From positions 824,970-888,969 of the forward strand of contig RPFO01000497.1 in the NCBI GenBank assembly GCA_009746045.1: a stretch of DNA of 64,000 nucleotides, read 5' to 3'. This document shows, piece by piece, positions 1-11,614 of the stretch. The notes beneath the pieces are model-generated. The model searched no databases. It was not told the DNA's origin and saw only the letters and a list, made by a program, of their open reading frames with translations. Position 1 is the stretch's first letter, and each line of letters begins with the position of its first letter. This DNA comes from Mesostigma viride. Lineage: Eukaryota > Streptophyta > Mesostigmatophyceae > Mesostigmatales > Mesostigmataceae. Both the position numbers and the translations under genes were made by a program.

Positions 1-531
1 CTGAGCTGCAAGGGAGCGAGAAAACCAAGAAAAAAAGCACGCAACACACCACGCGTCGTACCTTTTTATAGATGTTTCTTATTTTTTATCCTTGTCCTTC
101 GGGGGCAGCGGTGGCGGCAAAAAGAAAACTGATAGCAAACGAGAACCCTGCAACCAAACGAGAACCACCAAAAAAACCCATTCATTTCCCCGTCAGCGAC
201 CGGCACCACGACACCAAAAAAGCGACAAAATTATCTGGCCGATTACGCCAATCATAAAACCACTATCTGTCAAAAGCATCCATGTACATCCACCGCTCAC
301 CTCACCTCTTTCTTAACCGTGTGTGTCGACAATGGCGTTGCTCAGTTGAATATGGCTGTCGGGTTGCTAATATCGTTGTCACTTTCGGCCGATGTCGCGA
401 ATACCCGCCGTTGATGCTCGGGTGCAAGGTGCATCCACGGTGTCGGTCTTCCAGGGAGGCTGGAAAGCGCCAACGCAGCACCTGCAAATTCAAATTCCCT
501 GGTGCTGGTATGCCGACGCGCAAATGGAATG

Positions 532-724
532 GCGCGGCGCCTAAAAGGCGCCGCGCGCGGGAAAAAAATTGACGCGCCAAACGATATGGCGCGGCGCCGG
601 GACGGCGCCGCGCTGAAAAATACTTGCAGTCGCAACTGTGACGTGGCGCTGCAGACCACACGGTAGGGAATTCGCAGCGCCATATATGGCGCCACGCCGA
701 CTCCTGACGCCGTGTGGCGCCACA
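532..724. repeat. Cluster of GC-rich hairpins and palindromes
   Basis: Two identical perfect hairpins have the 10-bp arms GCGCGGCGCC and GGCGCCGCGC with 5-nt loops. They lie at 532-556 (loop TAAAA) and 589-613 (loop GGGAC). They are followed by the 16-bp palindrome GCGCCATATATGGCGC at 677-692 and the 12-bp palindrome TGTGGCGCCACA at 713-724. The motif GGCGCC recurs throughout. No protein-coding signal accompanies them. Confidence 0.75.
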
Positions 725-939
725 TGGACGCGGCGCTGCACACAGCTCGAGCCCATTTTTTCACATTCCTGCTACCTGATTGGACGCCTGGCGGAGGAAG
801 CTTTTCACGGCGCGACGCCGAGGGGCTTCAAAAACGTATATAAGCAGGCAAAATTTCTCCGAAATTTAATGAACGAGCGCGACGCGGAGACCATGCTAGT
901 GTGCGGAACTGGTGAACCACACCGGTACGGGACAGATTC

Positions 940-1014
940 TTGGCTGATCCTCGTAGTACCTCGTGAACACGTCTAGTAGGCCCGGGTTCAACTCCCGTCG
1001 TAACATTTTTTTTT
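940..1014 (+). ncRNA. tRNA-like Pol III remnant (B box plus T run)
   Basis: A good B box, GGTTCAACTCC, lies at 985-995 within a mostly paired T-arm-like sequence, and a run of nine T at 1006-1014 could end Pol III transcription. No matching acceptor 5' strand or anticodon arm is found upstream, so this is not a functional tRNA. It may be a tRNA-derived SINE head or a decayed tRNA. Confidence 0.3.
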
Positions 1015-1442
1015 GGGTTGGTGTGGCAAGCCTATAAAGCAATCCGCAAACCACTACACGGCTGGTAAGATTTAATATAATAAGCAACCTAATAGCTATA
1101 TCAAAAATGTTTATGGGCATGGAAATTTTTAATATGTTGATATTAGACTGCAATGAAACGAATATGCAACCTGCCCCCCTATGTTTAATACAATTATTAT
1201 TATTATTTGTGGCATGAATATAATAATTGTGTGAAATACAATGCTATGTGCAATATATTGCTGGTATGCCATGCAATTGTAACCAACAGGTGCAAGACCA
1301 AAAGGCGTCTTCAGGGCCCACCTGCTGCGAACAAGAGCTATGGCGGCAAGAGGTGCGTGCAGGGTTACGGATTTACGGGGTTGTTGACCACCAAATTTGT
1401 TGTTACGTGTGTTATGGAAACATTTCAGTCGAATTTCTGGGT

Positions 1443-2058
1443 TCCAACGGTCGTTAAGGTTATAAAAAGTGCGTTGGGATTCGGAAATTCACATCCTGGC
1501 GTGTAAAAAATGCAGGTGTTGGCGAGTTTTCGGCCCGCTTTCAGGGGTCCAACGGCCGTTGGGTGTCTAAAATGCATGCGTTAGCGTGTTTCCGGCCCGC
1601 TTTCAGGGGCCCAACGGCCGTTGGACGTCGAAAATGCATGTGTTGGCGTGTTTTCGGCCCGCTTTCAGGGGTCCAACGGCCGTTGGGTGTCGAAAATGCA
1701 TGTAAAGGGCGTGTTTCAGGCCCACTTTCAGGGGTCCAACGGCCGTTGGGTGTAGAAAATGCATGTGTTGGCGTGTTTTCGGCCCGCTTTCAGGGGTCCA
1801 ACGGCCGTTGGGTGTCGAAAATGCATGTGTTGGCGTGTTTCAGGCCCACTTTCAGGGGTCCAACGGCCGTTGGGTGTCGAAAATGCATGTGTTGGCGTGT
1901 TTCGGCCCGCTTTCAGGGGTCCAACGGCCGTTGGGTGTCGAAAATGCATGTGTTGGCGTGTTTCAGGCCCACTTTCGGGGGTCCAACGGCCGTTGGGTGT
2001 CGAAAATGCATGTGTTGGCGTGTTTCAGGCGTACTTTCAGGGGTCCAACGGCCGTTGG
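1443..2058. repeat. 62-bp minisatellite carrying CCAACGGCCGTTGG
   Basis: About ten tandem units of 61-63 bp. Nine contain the perfect 14-bp palindrome CCAACGGCCGTTGG, starting at 1549, 1611, 1673, 1736, 1798, 1860, 1921, 1983 and 2045; a degenerate first copy is at 1443. The rest of the unit alternates between two subtypes (TTTCGGCCCGCTTTCAGG and TTTCAGGCCCACTTTCAGG). Long open frames across it follow from the repeat and are not taken as genes. The array ends 71 bp before the first ATG of the transposase-like gene. Confidence 0.95.
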
Positions 2059-2128
2059 GACCTACAAATTGGGTAATTGTTGGAAAGCAATAATTTGATA
2101 AAAAGTCAAAACTTCGTCTGGATTCTGT

Positions 2129-5100
2129 ATGCGCGCGGATGCAGGTGAAGCGCACAACAAAGACCTAAGTCTCAAGTACGTCGAGATCAAGGGCAACCAA
2201 CTTGCCCTCGACATGGCCAGCGCAATGGAATACTTGCTGAAGGACAACAATCACAAGACTGAAAACACGAAAACTGCAGTAGGCTTGAGGGCGCTTGAGC
2301 GGCTGCCAGGTGCGGTTGTGAAGGTTATGGGGAAACAGTACCGCCCTGCGCTGAAAAGAAAGGCGTCGGAGTCCTTCGCTCAGGAGGTTGTCGCTAATAT
2401 CGTGCAAGGTTTCCAGGAATTGGGCAAGTCGGATGAGCACAGGAACGCGAAGTGCGCTGTGCTGTCAATGTGCTTGGGAAAGGACGGCATGAACAATCAA
2501 GGGCATTGCACTCTCGCGCGGCTGCTTCACGTCACGCCCAAGGATATCCAGACCGCAAGGGGAATGAGGATGGGGGGCGACCTTCCCGCCCTGAAGGCGC
2601 CCCCTCGTGCTTTACGGTCGGACAAGTTTCCGGAGGAGGTCAAAGACATCGTCGGGAGTTACTGGTTGTCAGACCTAAACACGAGGGCGTCTCCCAACCA
2701 TAAGGACGTGGTCAATGAGTTCGAAAGGAAGGGAAACGCCAGGATCCTCATTTCCTCCCAGGGCGGAAGGTACTATTTGGACTCGCTTGAAACGATTTAC
2801 AAGCGGTTCTGTTCTGACGCGTCGCCGTACAAGGGAGGTATCGTGACGACTGCGGACGGGACAAGGTACAAGGTGGGGTACACGAAGTTCGTGGAGTTCA
2901 TGCCCAAGTGCGTAAAGGGCGTGTGGAAGGACCGGGACTTGTGCGCATGCGAAAAGCACGTCGTCTTCGAGTCTCTGCTCTCTGCCTTCGCCAAAGGCGT
3001 CAAGGAGTTGAAGAGCACGCTGGAGATCGAGGAGAGGGAGGGTATCCCTTCCGTGCCTGACAATGCCCATGATTTCGTTCGACGTTTCACCTGCCACAGG
3101 GCTGAGAGGGGGGAGGGGGGCAAGGAGGGGGAGGACGGGCGGCCCGTTCGTTAACGTCCCAATGAACTGCTTGGAAGGGACGTGCAACGAGTGTGGGATT
3201 TCCGAGTTCATCGTGACGGACCAGATGAAGGGGTGGACAAAGAAGTACACGTGGTTCGACTTCATAAAGGAGGGCACAGCGCCCCGTGGGACGGTAAGCA
3301 TGTATATTTGCATCGTTGAATATATATATGTAGACTTTCATACTTCCAACGGCCGTTGGCGTTGGGAAATTCCCAGCTGCTGACTTCCATTCTTCGGTCA
3401 ATCCATGGTGCGCGGGCATGTATATTTGCATCGTTGAATATATATATGTAGACTTTCATACTTCCAACGGCCGTTGGCGTTGGGAAATTCCCAGCTGCTG
3501 ACTTCCATTCTTCGGTCAATCCATGGTGCGCGGGTGTGTTGTGTTGCAGGAGGAGGATGTGGCGCCGCAAATGAACCTGCAGCAAAAACTCATCAAGTCA
3601 ACCCTCTCGGAGCTCCATGAACTCATTACGGCGCGCTTCCCGGAATTCGCCATTCACGTCCATACATGGGCCTGGCAGCACCACGCTTACAAGGAGTGCA
3701 TTGACGTGATGCCGCTGGGAACGGTGGTGGTCCTGATGGACTACTCGGAGAACTATTCGGACCACCTGCAGAAACAGTTGCAGGCGCAGTACTGGTACCC
3801 AAGTAGTTACGTCCTGATGCCGGTGATCGTGATGTACCGTGATCCCGTATCGCTGGAAATCAAAAGGGTGAAGCACGATTACATGGGGAAGGACGTACCG
3901 AGGAATGCCCAGACCCTGGAGTTCGTGATGAAGAATACCCTTAACGTGCTGAGGGAGGAGGGGGTGGAGGTGAGGAACTGGATCAGTTGGTCCGACAACT
4001 GTAAGGAGCAGTTCCAATCCCGGTATGTGTTGGCGATGGCTGCGGACCTGCTCGAGGCCGACCCCGACTTGGAATCATTGGAGTGGAACTACTCGTGTGC
4101 AGGACATGGGAAGGGGGAGTCGGACGGGGAGGGGGGACGGTCAAAAGCATCCTCAAAAGAGCGCAGATGCAGGAGGACAATCGGAACCTGAATACGGTGG
4201 AGGCACTGGTGGCCTACCTGAACCGGGATTGGAGAACCGGCAAAGACTCGAGTCGACCATCGGCACAATCGGACGTGGTTCGACGGGCATTTCTTCTCGA
4301 TAACGTAAGTAAAGACAGTTGCTTTCTGGTGGTCAAGTGCAGTTCTATAATTTGTCTCTGGTTACACTTTACAGAGGACAGCTTCCTTGATGCAGTTTGA
4401 AGTTTCATAAGGCCAACGGCCGTTGGAGCTGGAAAATCGTATAATTGTTGAGTGCCAACGGCCGTTGGAGTTGAGAAATGTACTTATATAAAGTTTCCAA
4501 GGGCCAACGGCCGTTGGAGTTGGGAAATCTTATAATTGTTGAGTGCCAACGGCCGTTGGAGTTGGGAAATGTGCTGTGATGTTGTTTCATGGATTACAAT
4601 TGCAGATTCTCACGTCCGGTAAGGAGCGAGGCCCGATCCGAGATATCTCCACGGCACACCAGTGGCGACTGGACAAAAAGGGCGAGCGGGTCGAGGTGGT
4701 AAAGCTCAGGCGTTTTTCATGCTTCAGTTGTGCGGAGTGCCGAGAGGGCAAGTGGACGACATGCCCAAACGATTGGAGCAGCTCGTCGTGGACTGTAAAA
4801 CTCCAGGCGAGTAAGTCGCGGAACCCCACGCGATATCCGGGAACCCGCCTGAACCACGTTCAAACGGCAAGAAACGAGTTGGGGCGTGGTTTGCAGGAGG
4901 GGGAGGCCGTCGCAGTCGCATCTGAGAGGGGGCACAAGGACCATGTGCCCGACCACCCGTACTGGTTGGCGAAAGTTGTTCGAGTCGCCCACCAACTCGA
5001 CAAGGATGAGTGTTTAAACAAACATACAGGGGGGGGGCGAGGTTTTTAAGAAAGGCAACTGGGTAATGTACGTAAAATACTTCGAGAGGTGCTCCTCCTC

Positions 5101-5389
5101 CGGATCGGACGCCCGACGCTTCTTCTGGAACCCAGACGACCGAGAACCCTTAACTGCAATCGTGTGCTACCTGAGCGTCGCAAAGGTCACGAAGGGCAAG
5201 TGGGAAGGACATCCGGACAACACGCGACAGGGCTGGTTCACAATTGCGAAGAAGGTGGACGCCGAAATTACGGTACGTCATTCCAAACATTACTGTGTAA
5301 AATTGGTGTTTGTATGTCGCATGTGTTTTTTTGTCGACGGTCGTTCACCTTACTAATGTTACATACAGGGCAATCAGCCTATACTTTAG
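2129..5389 (+). CDS. DDE/RNase H-fold transposase-like protein, four exons, three frame breaks
   Basis: Exons 2129-3293, 3550-4304, 4606-5272 and 5369-5389 are joined by three GT-AG introns, all in phase 0, giving about 870 codons and ending in TAG. Seen in order: a helical N-terminal half; a cysteine cluster (CLEGTCNECG, about 3165-3195) followed by a Trp-rich segment; VVLMDYSENYS (about 3730); ISWSDNCKEQFQS (about 3985); AGHGKGESDGEGG (about 4100-4136); and a C-terminal CFSCAECREGKWTTCPN. The spaced acidic residues (D of MDYSENY, D of WSDN, D of ESDGEGG) look like a DDE-type catalytic core. From memory, a poorly characterised eukaryotic family with ENY and HGKG-DG-GG motifs has this order. 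The frame changes near 3107-3130, 4126-4137 and at the G9 run 5029-5037, each time in a G tract. These are either sequencing errors or decay. The upstream start is not secure, because a 5' exon could exist. The function is inferred; no terminal repeats were found. Confidence 0.6.
3294..3549 (+). repeat. Intron 1 with a 118-bp tandem duplication containing the palindrome
   Basis: The donor GTAAGC follows codon ACG (3291-3293) and the acceptor TTGCAG ends at 3549. The intron is almost wholly two near-identical 118-bp copies, each with one CCAACGGCCGTTGG (3346-3359 and 3464-3477) beside an AT-rich stretch. Confidence 0.8.
4305..4605 (+). repeat. Intron 2 with four copies of the palindrome
   Basis: The donor GTAAGT lies directly after codon AAC and the acceptor TTGCAG ends at 4605. 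CCAACGGCCGTTGG occurs perfectly at 4413, 4455, 4504 and 4546. The copies sit in two alternating repeats that share GAGTTGGGAAAT and TATAATTGTTGAGTG flanks. Confidence 0.8.
5273..5368 (+). other. Intron 3 and short last exon
   Basis: The donor GTACGT follows ACG at 5272 and the acceptor ATACAG ends at 5368. The last exon, 5369-5389, encodes GNQPIL and a TAG stop. This intron lacks the palindrome; the next copy is downstream of the stop at 5432-5445. Confidence 0.6.
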
Positions 5390-5592
5390 CTTGGCTGCAT
5401 GGCGCATGTCGCATATCTTAATTTCTCAAAGCCAACGGCCGTTGGACTTACGAAACTGGACAAGTGCCAAGTGCGGATTAGGTACTAAAATGGGCATTCT
5501 TGTTGAGGATGACCAGTTGTGTTTATATATTTTTGCATGGTGGCGGATGACTTGGCGTGTTGTTGCATTTTTACATACGGGTGTATGGTAGG

Positions 5593-5624
5593 CCTTAAAC
5601 CCTAAACCCCTACACTCCTAAACC
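5593..5624. repeat. Degenerate telomere-like motif, C-rich strand
   Basis: CCTTAAACCCTAAACCCC followed by TACACTCCTAAACC resembles two to four degenerate CCCTAAA units, the plant-type telomere complement. It marks the left border of the satellite block. Confidence 0.5.
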
Positions 5625-5635
5625 ATATTTACCCT

Positions 5636-7420
5636 TATATGTTGGGTGTGTTGTGTGAATGTTGGGTATGTGTGTTGGGGCGTGTGTGTTGTGTGTGTGT
5701 GTTGGGTGCATTCATGAAGGTGCGGGGGCGTGTAGGGTGTGTGCAAAGTGTCTTGTGTGTTGATGTTGGGTGTGGGGGGGGGAGGTACATGTGTGTTGTG
5801 TGTGTGACTTAGTAGGTGTGTTGTGTGTGTGACTTAGGTGTGTGTGTTGTTTGTGTTGGATATGTGTTGTGTGTGTGTGTGTTGTGTGTGTGTAGGGTGT
5901 CTTGTGTGTTGGTTTCTTGTTTTTAGTAGGTGTTGGGTGTGTGTATGTCGGGTGCAAACATAGTGTGTGTGTGTGTGTGTTCGGTATGTGTGTTGGGTGT
6001 CTTGTGTGTGTGTGTTCGGTATGTGTGTTGAGGCGTGTGTGTGTGCTCTGTGTATGTATGTTGTGTGTGTGTGTGTTGGGGCGTGTGCGTGTGTGTGTTG
6101 TGTGCATGTTAATTGTCATGTATTGGTGTTGAGTGTGAGGGGGGGATGGACGTGTGTGTTGTGTGTGACTTAGGTGTGTTATGTGTGTGTTGTGTGTGAC
6201 TTAAGTGTGTAGTGTGTGTGTTGTGTGTGTTGGATGTGTGGTGTGGGTGTGGGTGTGGGTGTGTGGGTGGGTGGGGGGGGGCCAAGTGTCTTGTGTGTTG
6301 GTATTGGGTTTGTGTGGGGGGGGTGTACGTGTGTGTTGTGTGTGACTTAGGTGTGTTTTGTGTGTGTTGTGTGTGATCGACCTAGGTGTGTGTTGCGTGT
6401 GTGTGTTGGGTGTACATGTGTTCATAAAGGGTGTGGGTGTGTGTAGGGTGTGTGCAAAGTGTCTTGTGTGTTGGTGTTGGGTGTGGGGGGGGGAAAGTAC
6501 GTGTGTGTTGTGTGTGTGACTTAGGTGTGTTGTGTGTGTGTTGTTTGCATGTTATTGTTGGTGTTGTGGGGGGGGGGGATGTACGTGTACGTGTGTTGTG
6601 TGTTGGTGTCTTATTTTTAGGTGTTGGTGTGTGTGTCGTGGGTGCAAACATTGTGTGTGTGTGTGTGTTGGGTGTGTGTTGGGTGTCTTGTGTGTTTGGT
6701 GTTTTTGGTAGGTGTTGTGTGTGCGTGTTTTCGGTATGTGTGTTGGGTGTCTTGTGTGTGTGTGGTATGTGTTTGGGTGTTGTTGTGTGTGCAGTGTTGG
6801 GGCATGTGTGTGTGTGTGTTGGGGCATGTGTGTGTGTTGTGGCATGTTAATTGTCATGTGTTGGTGTTGTGTGTGGGGGGGGGGGGATGTACGTGTGTGT
6901 TGTGTGTTACTTAGGTGTGTTATGTGTGTGTTGGGTGTGGGTGTCGTGGGCCGACCGGTGCAAACATTGTGTGTGTGTGTGTGTGTTGGGTGTGTGTTGG
7001 GTGTCTTGTGTGTTGGTGTCTTGTTTTTAGTAGGTGTTGTGTGTGCGTGTTTTCGGTATGTGTGTTGGGTGTCTTTTGTGTGTGTGGTGTGTGTTTGGGT
7101 GTTGTTGTGTGTGCAGTGTTGGGGCATGTGTGTGTGTGTTGGGGCATGTGTGTGTGTGTGTTGGGGCATGTGTGTCAGTGTGTGTGTTGTGGCCTGTTAA
7201 TTGTCATGTGTTGGTGTTGTGTGTGGGGGGGGCGGGATGTACCTATGTGTTGTGTGTTATAACAACTATACTTAGGTGTGTTATGTGTGTGTTGCGTGTG
7301 TGTGTTGGGTGTGTGTTGCATGGCTGTCTTGTGTGTTGGTGTCTTGTTTTTAGGTGTTGGTGTGTGTCTTGGGTGCAAACATAGTGTGTGTGTGTGTTGG
7401 GTGTGTTGTTCGTGTGTGTA
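5636..7420. repeat. GT-rich degenerate repeat region
   Basis: The plus strand is nearly all G and T. Short (TGTG)n tracts alternate with TTGGGTGT, G7-10 runs and recurring phrases such as GTGCAAACATTGTGTG and TGTGACTTAGGTGTG. Blocks of about 330 bp recur, for example 6590-6850 against 7000-7200. Open frames here code only for Cys/Val or His/Thr strings and are not genes. Confidence 0.9.
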
Positions 7421-7547
7421 TGAAAATATAGAAAATTGTTATATTTGACGATAGTCATAGTGTACTACTAAAAACTTGTACATACATATGCTGGAATGAT
7501 TTTCTTTTTACTATTTCATTCACTATTGCTTATTTCTTCACACATGT
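7421..7547. other. Unique spacer at a strand-composition switch
   Basis: About 125 bp of ordinary AT-rich sequence separates a region with G/T on the plus strand from one with C/A on the plus strand. No gene is seen in it. Confidence 0.6.
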
Positions 7548-8582
7548 ACATGCACGCAAGGGGCGGCTGCACATACACGTACACACACCGCGCACGCAAG
7601 GGGCGGCTGCACACACACGTACATCCACCGCGCACGCAAGGGGCAACTGCACACACACGTACATACACCGCGCACGCAAGGGGCGAGTGCGCACACACGT
7701 ACATACACCGCGCACGCAAGGGGCGGCTGCACACACACGTACACACACCATGCACGCAAGGGCCGGCTGCACTCACATGTACATACACCATGCACGCAAG
7801 GGGCGGCTGCACACACACGTACACACACCATGCACGCAAGGGCCGGCTGCACTCACATGTACATCCACCGCGCACGCAAGGGCCGGCTGCACACACACGT
7901 ACATACACCGCGCACGCAAGGGGCAACTGCACACACATGTACATACACCGCGCAACCACGGGGCGGCTGCACACACACGTACATACACCGCGCACGCAAG
8001 GGGCGGCTGCACACATACGTACCTACACCGCGCACGCAAGGGGCGACTGCACACACATGTACATCCACCGCGCACGCAAGGGCCGGCTGCACACACACGT
8101 ACACACACCATGCACGCAAGGGCCGGCTGCACACACACGTACATACACCGCGCACGCAAGGGGCGGCTGCACACACACGTACCTACACCGCGCACGCAAG
8201 GGGCGGCTGCACACACACGTACACACACCATGCACGCAAGGAGCGACTTCACGCACAGGTACACACACCATGCACGCAAGGTTCGGCTGCACACACATGT
8301 ACATCCACCGCGCACGCAAGGGGCGAGTGCAAACACATGTACATACACCGCGCACGCAAGGGGCAACTGCCCACACATGTACATCCACCGCGCACGCAAG
8401 GGCCGGCTGCACTCACATGTACACACACCGCGCACGCAAGGGCCGGCTGCACACACACGTACATACACCGCGCACGCAAGGGGCAACTGCACACACACGT
8501 ACACACCATGCACGCAAGGGGCTGCTGCACACACACTTACACTCACCATGCACGCGAGGGGCGGCTGCACACACACGTACAC

Positions 8583-11500
8583 ACACCGCGCACGCAAGGG
8601 ACGGCTGCACACACACGTACATACACCGCGCACGCAAGGGGCGGCTGCACTTACATGTACACACACCACGCACGCAAGGGGCGGCTGCACACACACGTAC
8701 ATACACCGCGCACGCAAGGACCGGCTCCACTCACATGTACATCCACCGCGCAACCACGGGGCGGCTGCACACACACGTACATACACCGCGCACGCAAGGG
8801 GCTGCTGCACACACACTTACACACAAAATGCACGCTTGGGGCGACGGCACTCACATGTACATACACCGCTCACGAAAGGGGTGGCTGCACACACACGTAC
8901 ATCCACCGCGCACGCAAGGGGCGGCTGCACACACACATACATACATGCACCATGCACGCAAGGGGCGAGTGCACACACATGTACATACACCGCGCACGCT
9001 TGGGGCGGCTGCACACACACGTACCTACACCGCGCACGCAAGGGGCGGCTGCACACACACTTACACACAAAATGCACGCTTGGGGCGACGGCACTCACAT
9101 GTACACACACCGCGCACGCAAGGGGCTGCTGCACACACACGTACACACACCATGCACGCAATTGCCGGCATGCACACACACGTACATCCACCGCGCACGC
9201 AAGGGGCAACTGCACACACATGTACACACACCGCGCACGCTTGGGGCGGCTGCACACACACGTACCTACACCGCGCACGCAAGGGGCGGCTGCACACACA
9301 TGTACACACACCGCGCACGCAAGGGGCGGCTGCACACACACGTACACACACCATGCACGCAATTGCCGGCATGCACACACACGTACATCCACCGCGCACG
9401 CAAGGGGCAACTGCACACACACGTACACACACCGCGCACGCTTGGGGCAGCTGCACTCACATGTACACACACCGCGCACGCTTGGGGCGGCTGCACACAC
9501 ACGTACCTACACCGCGCACGCAAGGGGCGGCTGCACACACACGTACATACACCGCGCACGCAAGGGGCGGCTGCACACATACGTACACACACCGCGCACG
9601 CAAGGGGCGGCTGCACACACACGTACATACACCATGCACGCAAGGGGCTGCACACACACTTACACACACCATGCACGCAAGGGCCGGCATGCACACACAC
9701 TGGCATACACCGCGCACGCAAGGGGCGGCTGCACACACGTACATACACCGCGCACGCAAGGGGCGAGTGCACACACACGTACACACACCGCGCACGAAAG
9801 GGGCGGCTGCACACACACGTACACACACCATGCATGCAATTGCCGGCATGCACACACACGTACATCCACTGCGCACGCAAGGGGCAACTGCACACACATG
9901 TACACACGCTCGGGGCGGCTGCACACACACTTACACACACCATGCACGCAAGGGCCGGCATGCACACACACTGGCATACACCGCGCACGCAAGGGGCGGC
10001 TGCACCCACATGTACATACACCATGCACGCAAGGACAAGGATTCACACACACGTACACACACCGCGCACGCAAGGGGCGGCTGCACACAAACGTACACAC
10101 ACCGCGCACGCAAGGGACGGCTGCACACACACGTACATACACCGCGCACGCAAGGGGCGGCTGCACTTACATGTACACACACCACGCACGCAAGGGGCGG
10201 CTGCACACACACGTACATACACCGCGCACGCAAGGACCGGCTCCACTCACATGTACATCCACCGCGCAACCACGGGGCGGCTGCACACACACGTACATAC
10301 ACCGCGCACGCAAGGGGCTGCTGCACACACACTTACACACAAAATGCACGCTTGGGGCGACGGCACTCACATGTACATACACCGCTCACGAAAGGGGTGG
10401 CTGCACACACACGTACATCCACCGCGCACGCAAGGGGCGGCTGCACACACACATACATACATGCACCATGCACGCAAGGGGCGAGTGCACACACATGTAC
10501 ATACACCGCGCACGCTTGGGGCGGCTGCACACACACGTACCTACACCGCGCACGCAAGGGGCGGCTGCACACACACTTACACACAAAATGCACGCTTGGG
10601 GCGACGGCACTCACATGTACACACACCGCGCACGCAAGGGGCTGCTGCACACACACGTACACACACCATGCACGCAATTGCCGGCATGCACACACACGTA
10701 CATCCACCGCGCACGCAAGGGGCAACTGCACACACATGTACACACACCGCGCACGCTTGGGGCGGCTGCACACACACGTACCTACACCGCGCACGCAAGG
10801 GGCGGCTGCACACACATGTACACACACCGCGCACGCAAGGGGCGGCTGCACACACACGTACACACACCATGCACGCAATTGCCGGCATGCACACACACGT
10901 ACATCCACCGCGCACGCAAGGGGCAACTGCACACACACGTACACACACCGCGCACGCTTGGGGCAGCTGCACTCACATGTACACACACCGCGCACGCTTG
11001 GGGCGGCTGCACACACACGTACCTACACCGCGCACGCAAGGGGCGGCTGCACACACACGTACATACACCGCGCACGCAAGGGGCGGCTGCACACATACGT
11101 ACACACACCGCGCACGCAAGGGGCGGCTGCACACACACGTACATACACCATGCACGCAAGGGGCTGCACACACACTTACACACACCATGCACGCAAGGGC
11201 CGGCATGCACACACACTGGCATACACCGCGCACGCAAGGGGCGGCTGCACACACGTACATACACCGCGCACGCAAGGGGCGAGTGCACACACACGTACAC
11301 ACACCGCGCACGAAAGGGGCGGCTGCACACACACGTACACACACCATGCATGCAATTGCCGGCATGCACACACACGTACATCCACTGCGCACGCAAGGGG
11401 CAACTGCACACACATGTACACACGCTCGGGGCGGCTGCACACACACTTACACACACCATGCACGCAAGGGCCGGCATGCACACACACTGGCATACACCGC

Positions 11501-11614
11501 GCACGCAAGGGGCGGCTGCACCCACATGTACATACACCATGCACGCAAGGACAAGGATTCACACACACGTACACACACCGCGCACGCAAGGGGCGGCTGC
11601 ACACAAACGTACAC
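8583..11614. repeat. Tandem 1,516-bp higher-order duplication in the satellite
   Basis: The segment from about 8583 to 10098 is repeated almost identically from about 10099 to 11614 at a constant offset of 1516 bp. Rare variants are shared, such as ACACTGGCATACACC, ATACATACATGCACC and the AGGACCGGCTCCACTC unit. The boundaries are approximate. Confidence 0.85.

Larger units (their letters stand above)
1..1440. other. Gene-free left flank
   Basis: No convincing gene is seen. Open frames of 60-140 codons exist on both strands, but they overlap one another, show no domain and mostly arise from the GC-rich palindromic block at 530-760. From about 1010 to 1260 the sequence becomes AT-rich. The stretch contains the hairpins and the tRNA-like motif listed separately. 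Confidence 0.6.

Noticed and set aside
896-1153. Minus-strand frame with RRELNPGLL
   Set aside because: The peptide is the reverse reading of the tRNA-like B-box region, a common artefact near tRNA-derived sequences.
1563-2155. Repeat protein with GVQRPLGVENAC units
   Set aside because: It is a translation of the 62-bp palindrome minisatellite, open in several frames at once.
2675-3313. Long minus-strand frames opposite exon 1 of the transposase-like gene
   Set aside because: Shadow frames of GC-rich coding sequence. The plus strand has motifs and consistent splice sites.
5902-7384. Cys/Val-rich small proteins in the GT-rich region
   Set aside because: Low-complexity translation, open in several frames, with no initiation context or domain.
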